Source of the DNA: Adiantum capillus-veneris
Lineage: Eukaryota > Streptophyta > Polypodiopsida > Polypodiales > Pteridaceae
NCBI GenBank assembly: GCA_014529385.2
Contig: CM043969.1
Coordinates: 21,207,946-21,269,945 of the forward strand
Direction of reading: 5' to 3'
DNA: 62,000 nt
Positions 21,360 through 32,555 of this stretch are shown in pieces; within the stretch, counting starts at the first letter, position 1; every line of letters begins with the position of its first letter. Below the pieces are notes generated by a model. The model was not told where the DNA came from and did not search any database. It was given only the letters and a program-made list of their open reading frames with translations. A program made the translations under genes and the position numbers.

Positions 21360-24300
21360 ATGTCATCTAGCGGTGAAAAGGATATTTACAATATCCAAAA
21401 ATTTGATGGACGAATTTTGCTATCTGGAAAGAGCAAATTCAAGATGTTCTTATACAAAAAGGCCAGCTGGATCCCATCATGGAGCGCCCAAAGGGCGAGT
21501 ATACAGATGTTGAGTGGGAGAAACTTGATGCTAAGGCCAAATCTACCCTCCGTTTGCATTTGGCCGAATTTGTGTACTTTACTATAGTTGGAGAAAGGAC
21601 TGCTAGAGATGTATGGGATAAGTTGTGTTCCAGTTATGAGAACAAAAGTGCCACTAATAAGGTTTTCTTAATGAAGAAGCTGTTTGACCTTCGTATGAAG
21701 GAAGAGGGCACTATTTCTACTCACATTAATGAGTTCAATATCATTTTCACTTTGTTGACCACTTAGGGTTTGGTCTTCGATGAGGAAATCAAATGTATCT
21801 TCTTGCTATGCAGTTTACCCTCGTCTTGGGATACGTTCTATATTACGATTAGTAACTCAACACCTAGTACCGGTCTAGTGTACAATGACGTCCTTGGGAG
21901 TCTGTTTACCGAGGAGATTCGCAGGAAATCTCTCAAAGGCAAGAAGGATGGTGATGCGTATGTTGCTAGTGATAGACAGAGGGGTCGCACTCAAAGTCCT
22001 GCCAAAAGCAAGGAACGTGGGGGCTCACGCAGTAAGTCTCGGGGTTCTATGCGTAATGTCGAGTGCTATCACTACCATAAAAAAGGGCATGTGAAGAAGG
22101 ATTGCAGGAAATGGCAGCAAAGGAAGAAGGATACACAATCCGGTGAAACTTCTAAGTCTGATGATTCAAACAAGGGCAAAGCAAAGTTAGAGGAGATCGA
22201 TGTGCTAGAGTCCTCAAATGCTCCTATTGTACAGACTCTTCCAGCGGTTGTTATGCCACTTACCTCTGATGTATTGGTCTTCACAGCAGATCTACCTGTC
22301 GAGGCTCTTGTTACAGAAGATCCGCAATATTCACAGAATTGGATAGTAGATTCTGGTGCGAGTTTCCATGTGACACCACATAGAGAGTGGTTCTCTACTT
22401 ATTCTCACTCTCTTTGTGACACCACATAGAGAGTGGTTCTCTACTTATTCTCACTCTCCACCGTTGTCAGTCCGCTTGACAATTTCTGTGCTAAAAGGGG
22501 GATTAAAAGGCAGTTTACTGCACCATACACACCAGCTCAGAATGGAGTTGTTGAGTGCATGAATCGTACGATTCAGGAAAGGGTCACAGCCATGCTTTCT
22601 AGGGCAAATCTTACACAAGGCTTTTGGGCAGCAGTCATCTTGACTGCACTGCATCGTTTGCCTAGTACGCCATTGAATTATTAGATTCCAAAAGAGTTAT
22701 GCTCTAAACATAAGCCCCACTATGACCATCTACGTGTTTTTGGTTGTGAAGCTTATGCTCACGTGCCTAAATAACTTCGCCAAAAGTTAAAGCCAAAGTC
22801 ACACAAATGTATGGTACAGATGGAGAGATGGGATATCGTCTCTGGCACCCGGAATCTCGTCGATTCATCCGTAGTTCAGATGTGATCTTTAATGAGTCAA
22901 AGATGCATAAACAACCTATCAAGGAAATAGAAATTCGAAGAGTCTCTTTTGAGGATGTTGCCTCAGAGACAGTGAAATCAACTCAGCGGGCTAGTGATGT
23001 ACCTTCCACTAGCAATGCTCCAGAGGGAGCGGATAGCAATGGTCAATGAGTGAGACGGTCTACTAGAGTCTCTCGTCCACCTGCGCGTTTTGAGCCAGGT
23101 CTTGATTACATAATGTTGACCGAATGCGGTGAGCCAAGCTGCTACCAAGAAGCCATGATGACGGATGATGTGGTGAAGTGGGAGCAGGCTATGCAATCTG
23201 AGTATAACTTGATTCTGGCTAATGACACTTGGGACTTGGTAGAACTGCCAAATGATGCAAAAGCTTTACCTTGCAAATGGGTTTACAAGAAGAACTTTAC
23301 CTCAAGTGATCCAAATCCAAAGTACAAGGCTAGACTTGTAGCCAAAGGGTTCAAACAACAAAAGGGAGTCGATTTTGATGAAATCTTCTCGCCTGTGGTC
23401 AAGATGAAAATGCTTAGAACCGTACTTGGTCTTGTAGCAATTGAGGACATGGAACTTGTCCAAATGGATGTGAAGATAGCATTTCTTCACGGGGATCTCG
23501 ATGAGGATGTTTACATGCAGCAGCGTGAAGGGTTTGTTCAGGAGAACGCATTTCGTGAGGAGCTAGTATGTAAGCTCAAAAAGACACTTTATGGCTTAAA
23601 GTAGGGTTCAAGGCAGTGGTATCATAAATTTGATGCATGTATGAGGTCTCAAGGATATAAAAGGAGCGAGCTGGATCATTGCTTGTACACAAGAAAGCTA
23701 GATGATGGCTCGAAGATCATTCTAGTTTTGTATGTTGATGACATGCTTATAGCTAGGAAATCCATTGTGAAAATTGCCAACTTGAAGAAAACACTTAGCA
23801 ATAATTTTGCAATGAAAGATTTGGGGGATGCTACACACTTTCTTAGCATGCAAATCAGAAGAGATCGCAAACGTCATATTCTTGAGTTATCTCAGGAAAC
23901 ATACCTTGAGAAATTTTTGCAACGTTTCAATATGCAAGGGGGGAAAGCATTGAGTACCCCAATGCATGCATTCTTGAAACTCGGCAAGGAAGATGCACCC
24001 AAATCTGATGCTGAGCGAGCTGAAATGGCTAAGGTACCATATTCTTCGGCAGTGGGCTGTCTCATGTATGCATGGTGGCCACAAGACCAGACATTGCTTT
24101 TGCAGTGGAGTGGTGAGCCGATTTATGGCAAATCCTGGCAGCAAGCATTGGGAAGCAGTGAAGCACATTCTTAAGTACCTCAAAGGTACGGTCGGTAGGT
24201 GTTTACGCTTCAAGAATAGTGATGCATCCATCGTGGGTTATGCGGATGCAGACTATGCGGGTTGTGTTGACAATAGGAGATCGACATCTGGCTAAGTCTT

Positions 24301-24685
24301 CATATTTGCCGGAGTAGCAGTATCCTGGAGATCATGTCTTCAAGATTGTACGTCGTCTTCCACTAAAGAAGCAGAGTACGTTGCACTATCGGATGCAAGT
24401 AAAGAGGCTGTATGGTTATCTCGCTTGGTCAGAAATCTTGGCATTGATAAGACTCCAATGATATATTGTGATAGTCAGAGTGCTCTTGCATTGGCAAGGA
24501 ATCCCGTGTTTCACTCCAAATTGAAACACATTGAAGTCAGGTATCATATCGTGAGAGATTTCTTGGCCAAAAAGCTCTTTGATTTGGTCAAGGTACACAC
24601 TGACGACAACCCAGTAGATGCTTTGACGAAAGGCTTAGCTTTGGAGCAGTTTACACATTGCAGTGAGTTGATGGGTATAGGTTGA
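21360..24685 (+). pseudogene. Copia C gag-pol
   Basis: The start MSSSGEKDIYNIQKFDG matches Copia A. A shift near 21420 and a TAG near 21764 break gag. The zinc knuckle reads CYHYHKKGHVKKDC, so the second cysteine is tyrosine. Protease WIVDSGASFHV is intact at about 22340. The integrase zinc region and the first catalytic aspartates are deleted at a 44-base tandem duplication (22369-22458), after which integrase resumes at FCAKRGIKRQ. Further stops lie near 22682, 22771, 23047, 23602 and 24293, with a frameshift near 24075. RT retains YVDDMLIA (about 23730) and RNase H retains YCDSQSALALA. Confidence 0.92.
22369..22458 (+). repeat. 44-bp tandem duplication at the integrase deletion
   Basis: Copies at 22369-22412 and 22415-22458 are identical and separated by two bases. 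They lie exactly where protease sequence jumps to late integrase sequence. Confidence 0.92.
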
Positions 24686-24754
24686 AGCCACTAGATTGCT
24701 TCATGGTTGTACATACCAAGTCACTTGGGCTGTGTTGGCCTTCAAGTGGGAGTT

Positions 24755-25080
<326 letters not shown>

Positions 25081-26426
25081 CGAGTGATGGAGGGTAGGTA
25101 GGATTAGTACAATAGGAGTGTTTCTGTTTTAGAATTTAGTGATTAGCAAAGTTCTTTATCCCCACTGATGTGCCTCCTAGAGGTATTCTTTGTGTTTTCT
25201 AGAGTGTACAGGAACGTGTTGCTGTTGTTAAAGTTTGGACCTTCATGGAATATTTCTCTCATTCACTCTTCAAAATCAAGCGCGATCATCAACACAAACA
25301 GGTATTTCTTGTCCATTAGCTTGGCCCCTTATCTTTTCTGCATCCATGTTTGTCTGCTTTAATTGTAATTGGTAGCATAATATTCAGTGCATTTGCTTAG
25401 TACCAAACATTAAATTCAATGCAATTTTTTGTCATAATCACTTGTCTAGGTTTAAAAAGCAAGCAGTCCGACTAAGCTAGTTTGATTAAGCTAGGTGTTA
25501 GAGATCTTCTATTAATACCATGGGAAATGCCTTCCTAATAATCAATGGTTACTTAGGTTCTTAATCCGATTTAAGCAGCATTGTGTGCGATGTACTAGGG
25601 CTTTCTAGTGAACTTAGTCCCTATTGACCTTTAGCTTAAGTATTATAAAGGGAGTTTACTAATGTGATGAGCTTACGGAGGGTAACAGTTTTATATGACC
25701 CCCCAAAGTTACAAAATTAAAATGCTGAAAACGAACAAAAACAAAAAAAAATCAAAGTGCCACAATGTAAAATGTTAAGCTGGAAGAGAAATCTCAGCTT
25801 GATTTGGTACTCCACTCACATGTATCGCCTATGGTACTAGAGCCCTAGAGGTTCCTAGTGTGGGCGCTTTTCCTTGAAAAGCAAAAAACCCAAGGCATAC
25901 AAAATAAACACACACATCAAAAGTAAATCAATGAGAAAAGACTTTGGGGGGTCAAAGAAAAGTAAGTAAGTCAGACGATGATTTCATGAGCAATTCCTTT
26001 TATCGTAGCTTAACTACAAGGTCTTCTAGGTATAGCCTCTAGTCAGCCCTCGGACATGAAATACTTGGCACTCGCGATTGAACAACTTAATTGACTAGAG
26101 AAAATTGAGAAGCTTGCCCATGGTATTAATAGTCGATCTTTAGTGCCTTTCGACCGTTAAATTAGCGACCCCAGACTTGTTTAGGTTTTTACCTTTACAA
26201 CTGTTTATGTGTTTGATTATATTACAATTTAATGTTTATTGCAGACAAATGGTTTAAAATTCTGCTACCATTCAATTTGTCTGCTTACAAGTGCATATGC
26301 TTTTTAATTGTATATGAGAATGCAATTACTGTGCCAATTTTATTTGATTTTGCAGTGACTGAAGAAGGCTAAGGACATTCAACTCAATAGTTTCCGAGGA
26401 TGGAATCTAGATTAGGAAGGGGGGCA
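25081..26426 (+). other. B_out 3' non-coding region, right part
   Basis: It matches 17100-18457 of B_in, with the hairpin at 25866-25882. The possible intron has a better donor here (CAG|GTATTT at 25302) and its acceptor ends at 26355. The terminal polypurine tract AGGAAGGGGGGCA directly precedes 26427. No gene seen. Confidence 0.75.
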
Positions 26427-26712
26427 TGTTAACCCTCATGCACATTCCTATCACCTATGATAGACACCATATTATTTATTTGGTAGAGTCAGGTACCGGG
26501 CTTGTCGGTCCAATAAAAGGGTAAGAGTGATCGCCGATGAGAGGCGCACTCTAACAGGAACATTCAAGGGTTAGTTGGCTAAGTATGGGCGCCCAAGTGT
26601 GAATGAGGCGAGCTCATATTAAATTCACCTAAACCTAAAAATCATGCATTCTCTCATTTGTGCAATTGAAGAGTGCTCTTGCTCCATCTCCATCTTCTTC
26701 TTCTTCATCTCC

Positions 26713-26778
<66 letters not shown>

Positions 26779-27105
26779 TCGAGAGAGAGAGAGAGAGAGA
26801 GAGAGAGCGATCGAGCATTGTGACGACAGCACGGTGGTGGCGAGGCGGTTGAGCACGGCGTAGTGGCGTCTCCCTCTTCTTTGCGGCGAGGAATCCTCCA
26901 CGAAGACGAGCGTAGGGCGGTACGCCGCACTCCCTCTTCTTTGCGACGAGGAATCCTCCACGAAGGCGAGCGTAGGGCGGTGAGTGACACACCCTTGCTC
27001 TCTTGAGCTTGCTAGATTAGTCTGGTTGTGTGCTTGGAGCCATTTGTGGCTCACACACAATGTATCGGCAAGTCCCTTGCATTGACATTTCGACAGATAT
27101 GCACA
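26427..27105 (+). repeat. B_out 3' LTR (679 bp)
   Basis: TGTTAACCCTCATGC to ATGCACA, followed by CTACT. It contains TG (26714-26777) and GA (26781-26808) tracts. A block of about 60 bases ending in GAGCGTAGGGCGGT is duplicated at about 26862-26981, which is not seen in the 5' LTR. Confidence 0.85.
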
Positions 27106-27113
27106 CTACTGTA

Positions 27114-27381
27114 TCTGCAAAAAGGGAAAGGGAATTAGAGACATTGTGTATGAAATGGGCAGGGCAGGGCAGGGCGCTTGGAACTGCATTGGGCTTTCTC
27201 CAACCTTTCCATTCTTCATGTTCTTTCTCAACTATTTTGTCGTCCAGCAGGTCGTCCAACTCGTCTGAAACGTCCACCTTCTTGGCTGCTGCTGCCCGAA
27301 ACATCATTATCGCCATTATATCAGTCGCCCAAAGCACTTGTTTTTGTCTTTGATCCATTTTGGCTCTGCATATACACGTCA

Positions 27382-27385
<4 letters not shown>
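27114..27385 (-). CDS. Candidate first exon (and intron) of a host gene
   Basis: Reading leftwards, a TATA box (27474-27483) and a GA-rich leader are followed by ATGs at 27385 and 27358 and an open frame (MDQRQKQVLWATDIMAIMMF, then the acidic VSDELDDLLDDKIVEKEH). A donor AAAG|GTTGG at 27204 and an acceptor at 27115 fit an intron of about 90 bases. The acceptor has a CTAAT branch-like site, a long pyrimidine run and TTTTTGCAG. The exon then continues across the B_out insertion point into 6956. No family is recognised. The gene model is an inference; the promoter and splice signals are what support it. Confidence 0.35.

Positions 27386-27463
<78 letters not shown>
27385..27463. repeat. (CT)n microsatellite, GA-rich leader on minus strand
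   Basis: About 79 bases of CT. On the minus strand it lies between a TATA box and the first ATG of the candidate host gene. Confidence 0.95.
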
Positions 27464-27467
<4 letters not shown>

Positions 27468-27473
27468 TAGCAC

Positions 27474-27483
27474 ATATATAGCC
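27474..27483 (-). promoter_or_regulatory. Candidate TATA box of the host gene
   Basis: The minus strand reads GCTATATATG, about 90 bases before the first ATG and just upstream of the GA tract. Confidence 0.4.
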
Positions 27484-28170
27484 CACTTAGATCTAATCTC
27501 CGCAGTATAGTCCCTACAATATGCTTGGGCTCTTCGCCATCTGATCTCCCTCATGCTTCACCCTCTACATCCCTCACCAACAAAGACCTTGATAAGCCCG
27601 CATGCCCCTTGCTGCAACCTTTAATACCTTACCACCACCCTTGTCACCCTTCGCATCCAACATCCGACCTCAACCTTCACAACCCTCTGTGCATCTATAG
27701 TGTCTCTAAAGCCGCCTACAGCCTCTCTTAATGCCAATAGCTAGACCTCAAATATGTGAATGAAATTTAAGACTAGCCATCTCGTTGACGCGGATGGCCA
27801 AAGGCACATGTTTCGTTATATGAAAGCACCTTCCTCTAGCCATCCGCACTATCGCAAATGGCTAGAGGCAAGTTTTTTTACTATTCTCTTAGGTCTTTTT
27901 TTTAAAAAAATCTACTAAATCTCTCCACAAAAAAGTCATTATTTGGTTTATAGATTTTGGAGAGACTCTGTTTGCCAAAAAGATTTCATATTTTTTTCCC
28001 CTTGATAATGGTTCCAAGACGCGATCACGATTAGATCCGAGGGTAGAGATTGGTCAATGGAAGACTTGGCAAATGCGTCTTAGTAATGGGGGTTGGCCAC
28101 TAAGAGCGAGTGTTTGGACCCATGGCCATTGGGTAGGAGTGGAAGGTGCATGCAAATGCAATGGCTTGAG
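27484..28170. other. Intergenic stretch with MITE-like repeat
   Basis: No gene seen. Bases about 27772-27872 contain CTAGCCAT and ATGGCTAG in inverted arrangement, with GCGGATGG and CCATCCGC between them. A related stretch lies at 46382-46463 on the other side of F. This could be a small inverted-repeat transposon. Confidence 0.4.
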
Positions 28171-28175
28171 GGAGC
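28171..28175. repeat. Target site duplication of F (left)
   Basis: GGAGC, repeated at 45944-45948. Confidence 0.95.
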
Positions 28176-28799
28176 TGTTAAGGCGGTTACGCCGCTAGCG
28201 GAAGCTAAATAGCGAGAACTCAACCAACAACAGAATTTGTCAGACGAGGACGGAGCTTGACCCGCAGGCGCATGGAAACAACTAGGTGGGTGTCAAATCA
28301 CCTACTCGACCTTCTAATGACAATCACTACTAAGGAAATCAAATCTAAGTTCTAAAATACGCAAGTGACTGAAATCCGTACTACGAACGAATGCTATACG
28401 AAATAGGATCTAGAATCATTGAATCGATCTCAAACTCAAGGGGAAGTCTATACACTAGGTAAGAACAACACCCTAAAGACTTGAACTGCAAAATCAACCT
28501 ATAACCACTCCGTGCGGCAAACGCGTATGAAGACAGGCCAAAAAATACAGGTGACCGAAACTTGACCCCGATGGTACTAATGTGTAGCTCTACTCGTTGT
28601 GGTTCTATAGATATGCTGCACGCTCTATTCCGACACACGAGTTGGAAGAAAACTCACACCGAAGCTCGTAGGAACTTACCACACGTAGAAGCCGATAGCG
28701 CGCACTCTTGGTATCTGTGCGCAGCTCTCACCGTTGCTAACACAATGGCGGTGTCGCTTCTCCAATGGCGGCCCCGTAGCTCGCGTAGCAAGAAGATAA

Positions 28800-28872
<73 letters not shown>

Positions 28873-29158
28873 ACACAGTCACGGCGCTCAAAAACTCCCT
28901 TTAATTAATAAATGAATCTCCTTTAGGTTACAAAACTTTGGCTTATATACCTCAGCCTTGGAGGTGAGAACATCTCTAATTATTTACATCAACAGGTGAA
29001 ATTACTTCGGGATTACACGCTGGAAACTCAATTGAGTCCCGTTACTTAATGAATGGCTCAAATCAAAATTAATGTCGGAAAGACATTTATTACAATCAAT
29101 GGTTACAAAATGATGGGTGTGAGCAAAAATGCGGGTGTGATCCTCTGCTGGCTCAACA
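28176..29158 (-). repeat. F 3' LTR (983 bp)
   Basis: It carries a (CT)n tract at 28802-28869 and a TATA box on the minus strand near 28940. A half copy of the F palindrome (ACGCGTATGA) lies at 28521-28530. Confidence 0.97.
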
Positions 29159-29171
29159 CTCCCCCCCTCCG
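29159..29171 (-). other. F polypurine tract
   Basis: The minus strand reads GGAGGGGGGGAG directly before the LTR start TGTTGAGCC. Confidence 0.88.
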
Positions 29172-29207
29172 CGTTCATGTCGTCCCTGACATGACTTTTA
29201 GGCTTGA

Positions 29208-32200
29208 TCAATAGAGTCCTGTCGTCTTGAGCATCTGCAAATGTGATTCGTAGCGTAGGTTGCCGATGGTCAAGGTTGGGCTGAATATTTTGCTTTCGTG
29301 AGTGAAAAAGCCGGTGTAGAAAGCTTCTTCGAATGTTTGCATGTGGAAGCTAGGCAAAAACATAATTCTTTGGTACAAGAGATGTAACACCTTTGGTGAT
29401 GGCTGCAATGAAAGATCATACATCATATCCGTCACCGTGTTGGCCGTCGATAGTAGACTCGAGGTCGTGGCTTTATCTGGCGCGAATACTTCAATGCATG
29501 CTAAGAGAGTCTTGCAGATTTTCTTTAGCATCTGACACGAAAGGTCAGGAGAGCCAGTAAAGAGTTTGATGGTGCCCGTTAGGGTTTTCACCATGTAGGC
29601 TTTACCTATTCTCTCTCCTTCCTTTGGTCCTGGCATCCTGGGATAATTAAGCCAATTTGGCTTCTTTTCTGCAATCCTGCCAGGCTCTTTCCAGTTTCTG
29701 ACTCTTGGCACCGGGTAGAAGGTTGCATCCTCCCGAATCTCCTTTGGAGCCTCTACCAAGTAGATGAGGTAAGCTGGGTATTTGTTCAGCCAACCTTTCC
29801 TCCATCTAGGTTGAGAATCTACAATCTTCTTTGATTGTTCATCCTTTGTGATGTCGCCTTCGTAAAGAGCGACATACTGCTCCTCCTCTATTCTCTTTTT
29901 CGTCTTTATCACTTCAAATTTCATCAGAGGGAAAGGCAGGCTGGGTTGCATCCACTCTTCATGGAGCACTTTTGTGTCTAAACCTTGAAGTCTAGTGGAG
30001 ATGAGGAGTCTCCTTTCCCATTCCATTTCCGCCTTGGCACTTTCCTCTGTTGACTTTTCTATTTGGTCCTCGAGCCTTTGTTCTTCTTCTTCAGAGATTC
30101 TTGAAGTCGAGGCCACTTCTTGAACTGGGGCTGGATCTTCAATTGTGGTTGCCTCTCCAGTTTCTGGTAGCTCTATGGCTGCTCCCCCTGCTTCTTCTTG
30201 TGGTGTCTCTGTTTCTCTTCTTTGTTGCTCTTGGAGGTCTTGGAGCTGTTTGCGGAGGGCCTCATTTTCTGTCCTTAGTGTTTGGTTTTCTGATGTGAGC
30301 CTCTCCTCTGCAGCCAATGATCCCTCCGCCATGTGCAATCTTTGCACTTGCTCTAACCTTAGCTCTCTCTGCAAACTTCTGACCTGATCTTCCAGAGCTG
30401 GTACGAGGGCTCCCTCTTGTTCTGTTCCTGCTCTGCTAGCTCTAGGGGTGGTCCTGAGTCTCGTGATTGTCCTTTCTTGAAGTTCGACTCTTTCCCTTAG
30501 CTCAATGAGCTCATCCTTGGCTGCCTCCAGCTCATCTTCTATTCGCTCCTTTGCTTCCTGTGAACTTGTTACCTCTCTTGAAGCTTCGGCTAGTTGGAGC
30601 ATCAAGCCGTCTCTCTCGTTTTCTGCGTCGTAGAGTGATGCTTTATGACTTTCAGATTCAGTCATAGCATTCTCTAACTTCTTCTGCAACTCTGCTTCCT
30701 TTTGTTTTGCTGTCTCAATTGCTACTTCCTTTGCTCTGGATCTTTCTTTAATCTTGCTGAGCAGTTCATGCACCATGTGCACGTCTTTTTCATCTTCATC
30801 TGTCAACTTGACAGCTCTTTCTGCCACCACCTCCGATGGCTTCGGCTCTTCTAGTATGTTCTGTTCGTCCATTTTCTCTTCACTCTCCATTGTACCCTTT
30901 GTCTTTTCCTTCGTCCCTTTCCGATCATCTTGTTTTCGTAGGGATATCCCATAAACTGCCTCCAGGGCCTCTTCTTCACTGTATCCGATCGCTACCAGAT
31001 CCTCATAATCATCTTTCTTTTGCTGAACTGGATCTATCTCCTTTACCTTGGTCCCAGCCTCCGGCTTTTCCATAACTTCTGTTTCTATTTCTATTGTGGT
31101 CTCCCCCACAATAATTTCCATCTTCTTCGGGCTTGGTACATCAGTAAAAGAGGGCTGATTGTCCTCAGACATCTTGGCTTTCCGTTTGTTTGCTTGCCCG
31201 TCTTTCTCTCGAAGTTCAGTAGACTCATCTACTTCCTTCTTCTCCTTGTCGTCCTTTTTCAGCTCAGCTTTTAAAAGCTGTACTTCCTCTTCAGTATAAG
31301 GCTCGACAGGTTGCTACTCCAGTATGGCCTCTGACTCCTCATAAGCTCTAATATATTGATCATATTGATCAACATGTGGCCTGGCAGAGCTGGTTCCGAC
31401 TTTAGTGGGGTCTGGCACCCACATTTCTTCAAAGTCCCCCTTTAGAGCTCTTTCCGCTCTGAACTGCTCCACCAGCCTTTCCATTCTTGCGGCTTTTTGA
31501 CTTTTGGTTTGCTTGGGATCAGCCTTCTTCTTCGCTTTCTTCTTTAGCGGCTCGACCACAGCCTCTTCAGGTTCTGAAACTATTTCTAGTTTTCGGCGTG
31601 CTCTTGTGGACGCCCTCTTGGATACTTCTTGCTGTTCTTCCTCCTCATGGGCTTCTCTAAGCCACTCATTCTGGGAGGGAACCCGTGGCCCTTGATCTCT
31701 GGCTCCAATAGCTTCATAAGCTATTCTTATCAGAACTTCAGCTCCTCCTATGTACTTTGGCTTCTTGTTGTGCATGGCGATTACTTGCTCGTGGATGTAT
31801 TGAGCATAATTCACCTCTTTTGGCATGTTGCTCTTCAGTGCCCATGTGATGGTTGTCGCAATGGCATGGGGTGGTGTAGTATACTTCTGCGGTCTTTTAC
31901 TGCACACATGGAAAAACTGGTTGTATAATCGGCAAAGGGTTGCCGCTCATTGATCTGCCATATCTCCGTAGGTTGTATTTTGTTTCTTTGATCCATAGAC
32001 CTCTATGGCCTCCCTTCTTTCTCTGACAGAACTCCCTTTGTTGTGCAGCTTCAATGCATCTGCAATGAGCTGTGGAGTGATCTGTACTTCAACTGTTTCT
32101 CCATCCATGGCTGTCAACGTGGCTTTCCCATCCTTCTGAATGGATGTTGCCAACTCATACACTCTTCTTGTGTCTACACCTGATGGTCTCGAGGTGAAGA

Positions 32201-32555
32201 ACCTGTGTAAGTCAGCCTTTTCCAGGTATCTGCTGATGTTCTCTGATCTGCTATAATCCACTAATTCTCGTGGGATCATAGGTACATCGACCGATTGCCC
32301 TTGAGGATCTCTGAAAGTCCCCTGGTAGATCTTTATTCCCTCTTTTTCTAGTACTGCTTCCTCCACCCAAGTCTTGGTTGGCTTGAGGGTTTCTGTTGGA
32401 ATATCAAAAGGTTCTGCTTTTGCAAGAGCATCCTTGATGGTTGGTCTTTTTCTCTTAGTTGCCGATGACTTAGCGGAATCCATGGATCCTGTAACTCCAA
32501 TTTCAGAAGTTAGCGTCTTTTTAGTACTGAAAGCCGAAATGAATCTTTTAACCAT
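29208..32555 (-). pseudogene. F accessory gene in env position, about 1,115 codons, two in-frame stops
   Basis: Three open segments (32555-31947, 31907-31314, 31172-29208) lie in one frame, separated by TGA at 31947-31949 and TAG at 31314-31316. The N-terminal part has a globular segment (VQITPQLIADALKLHNKG). A very basic stretch (KKKAKKKADPKQTKSQK) follows. In the third segment a UBA-like motif (DYEDLVAIGYSEEEALEAVY, about 30942-31010) is followed by a long heptad-rich coiled coil (LSKIKERSRAKEVAI to LRKQLQDLQEQQRRE). The end is a globular region rich in aromatic residues. I see no signal peptide or membrane segment, so it is not an obvious envelope protein. Function unknown; it may relate to plant-transposon accessory proteins. 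Confidence 0.7.

Noticed and set aside
28381-28915. Two frames found identically at 45186-45693
   Set aside because: They are identical because they lie in the two F LTRs; no sign of protein function.
30050-31274. Plus-strand frames opposite the F accessory gene
   Set aside because: Shadow frames of a long coiled-coil gene on the minus strand.
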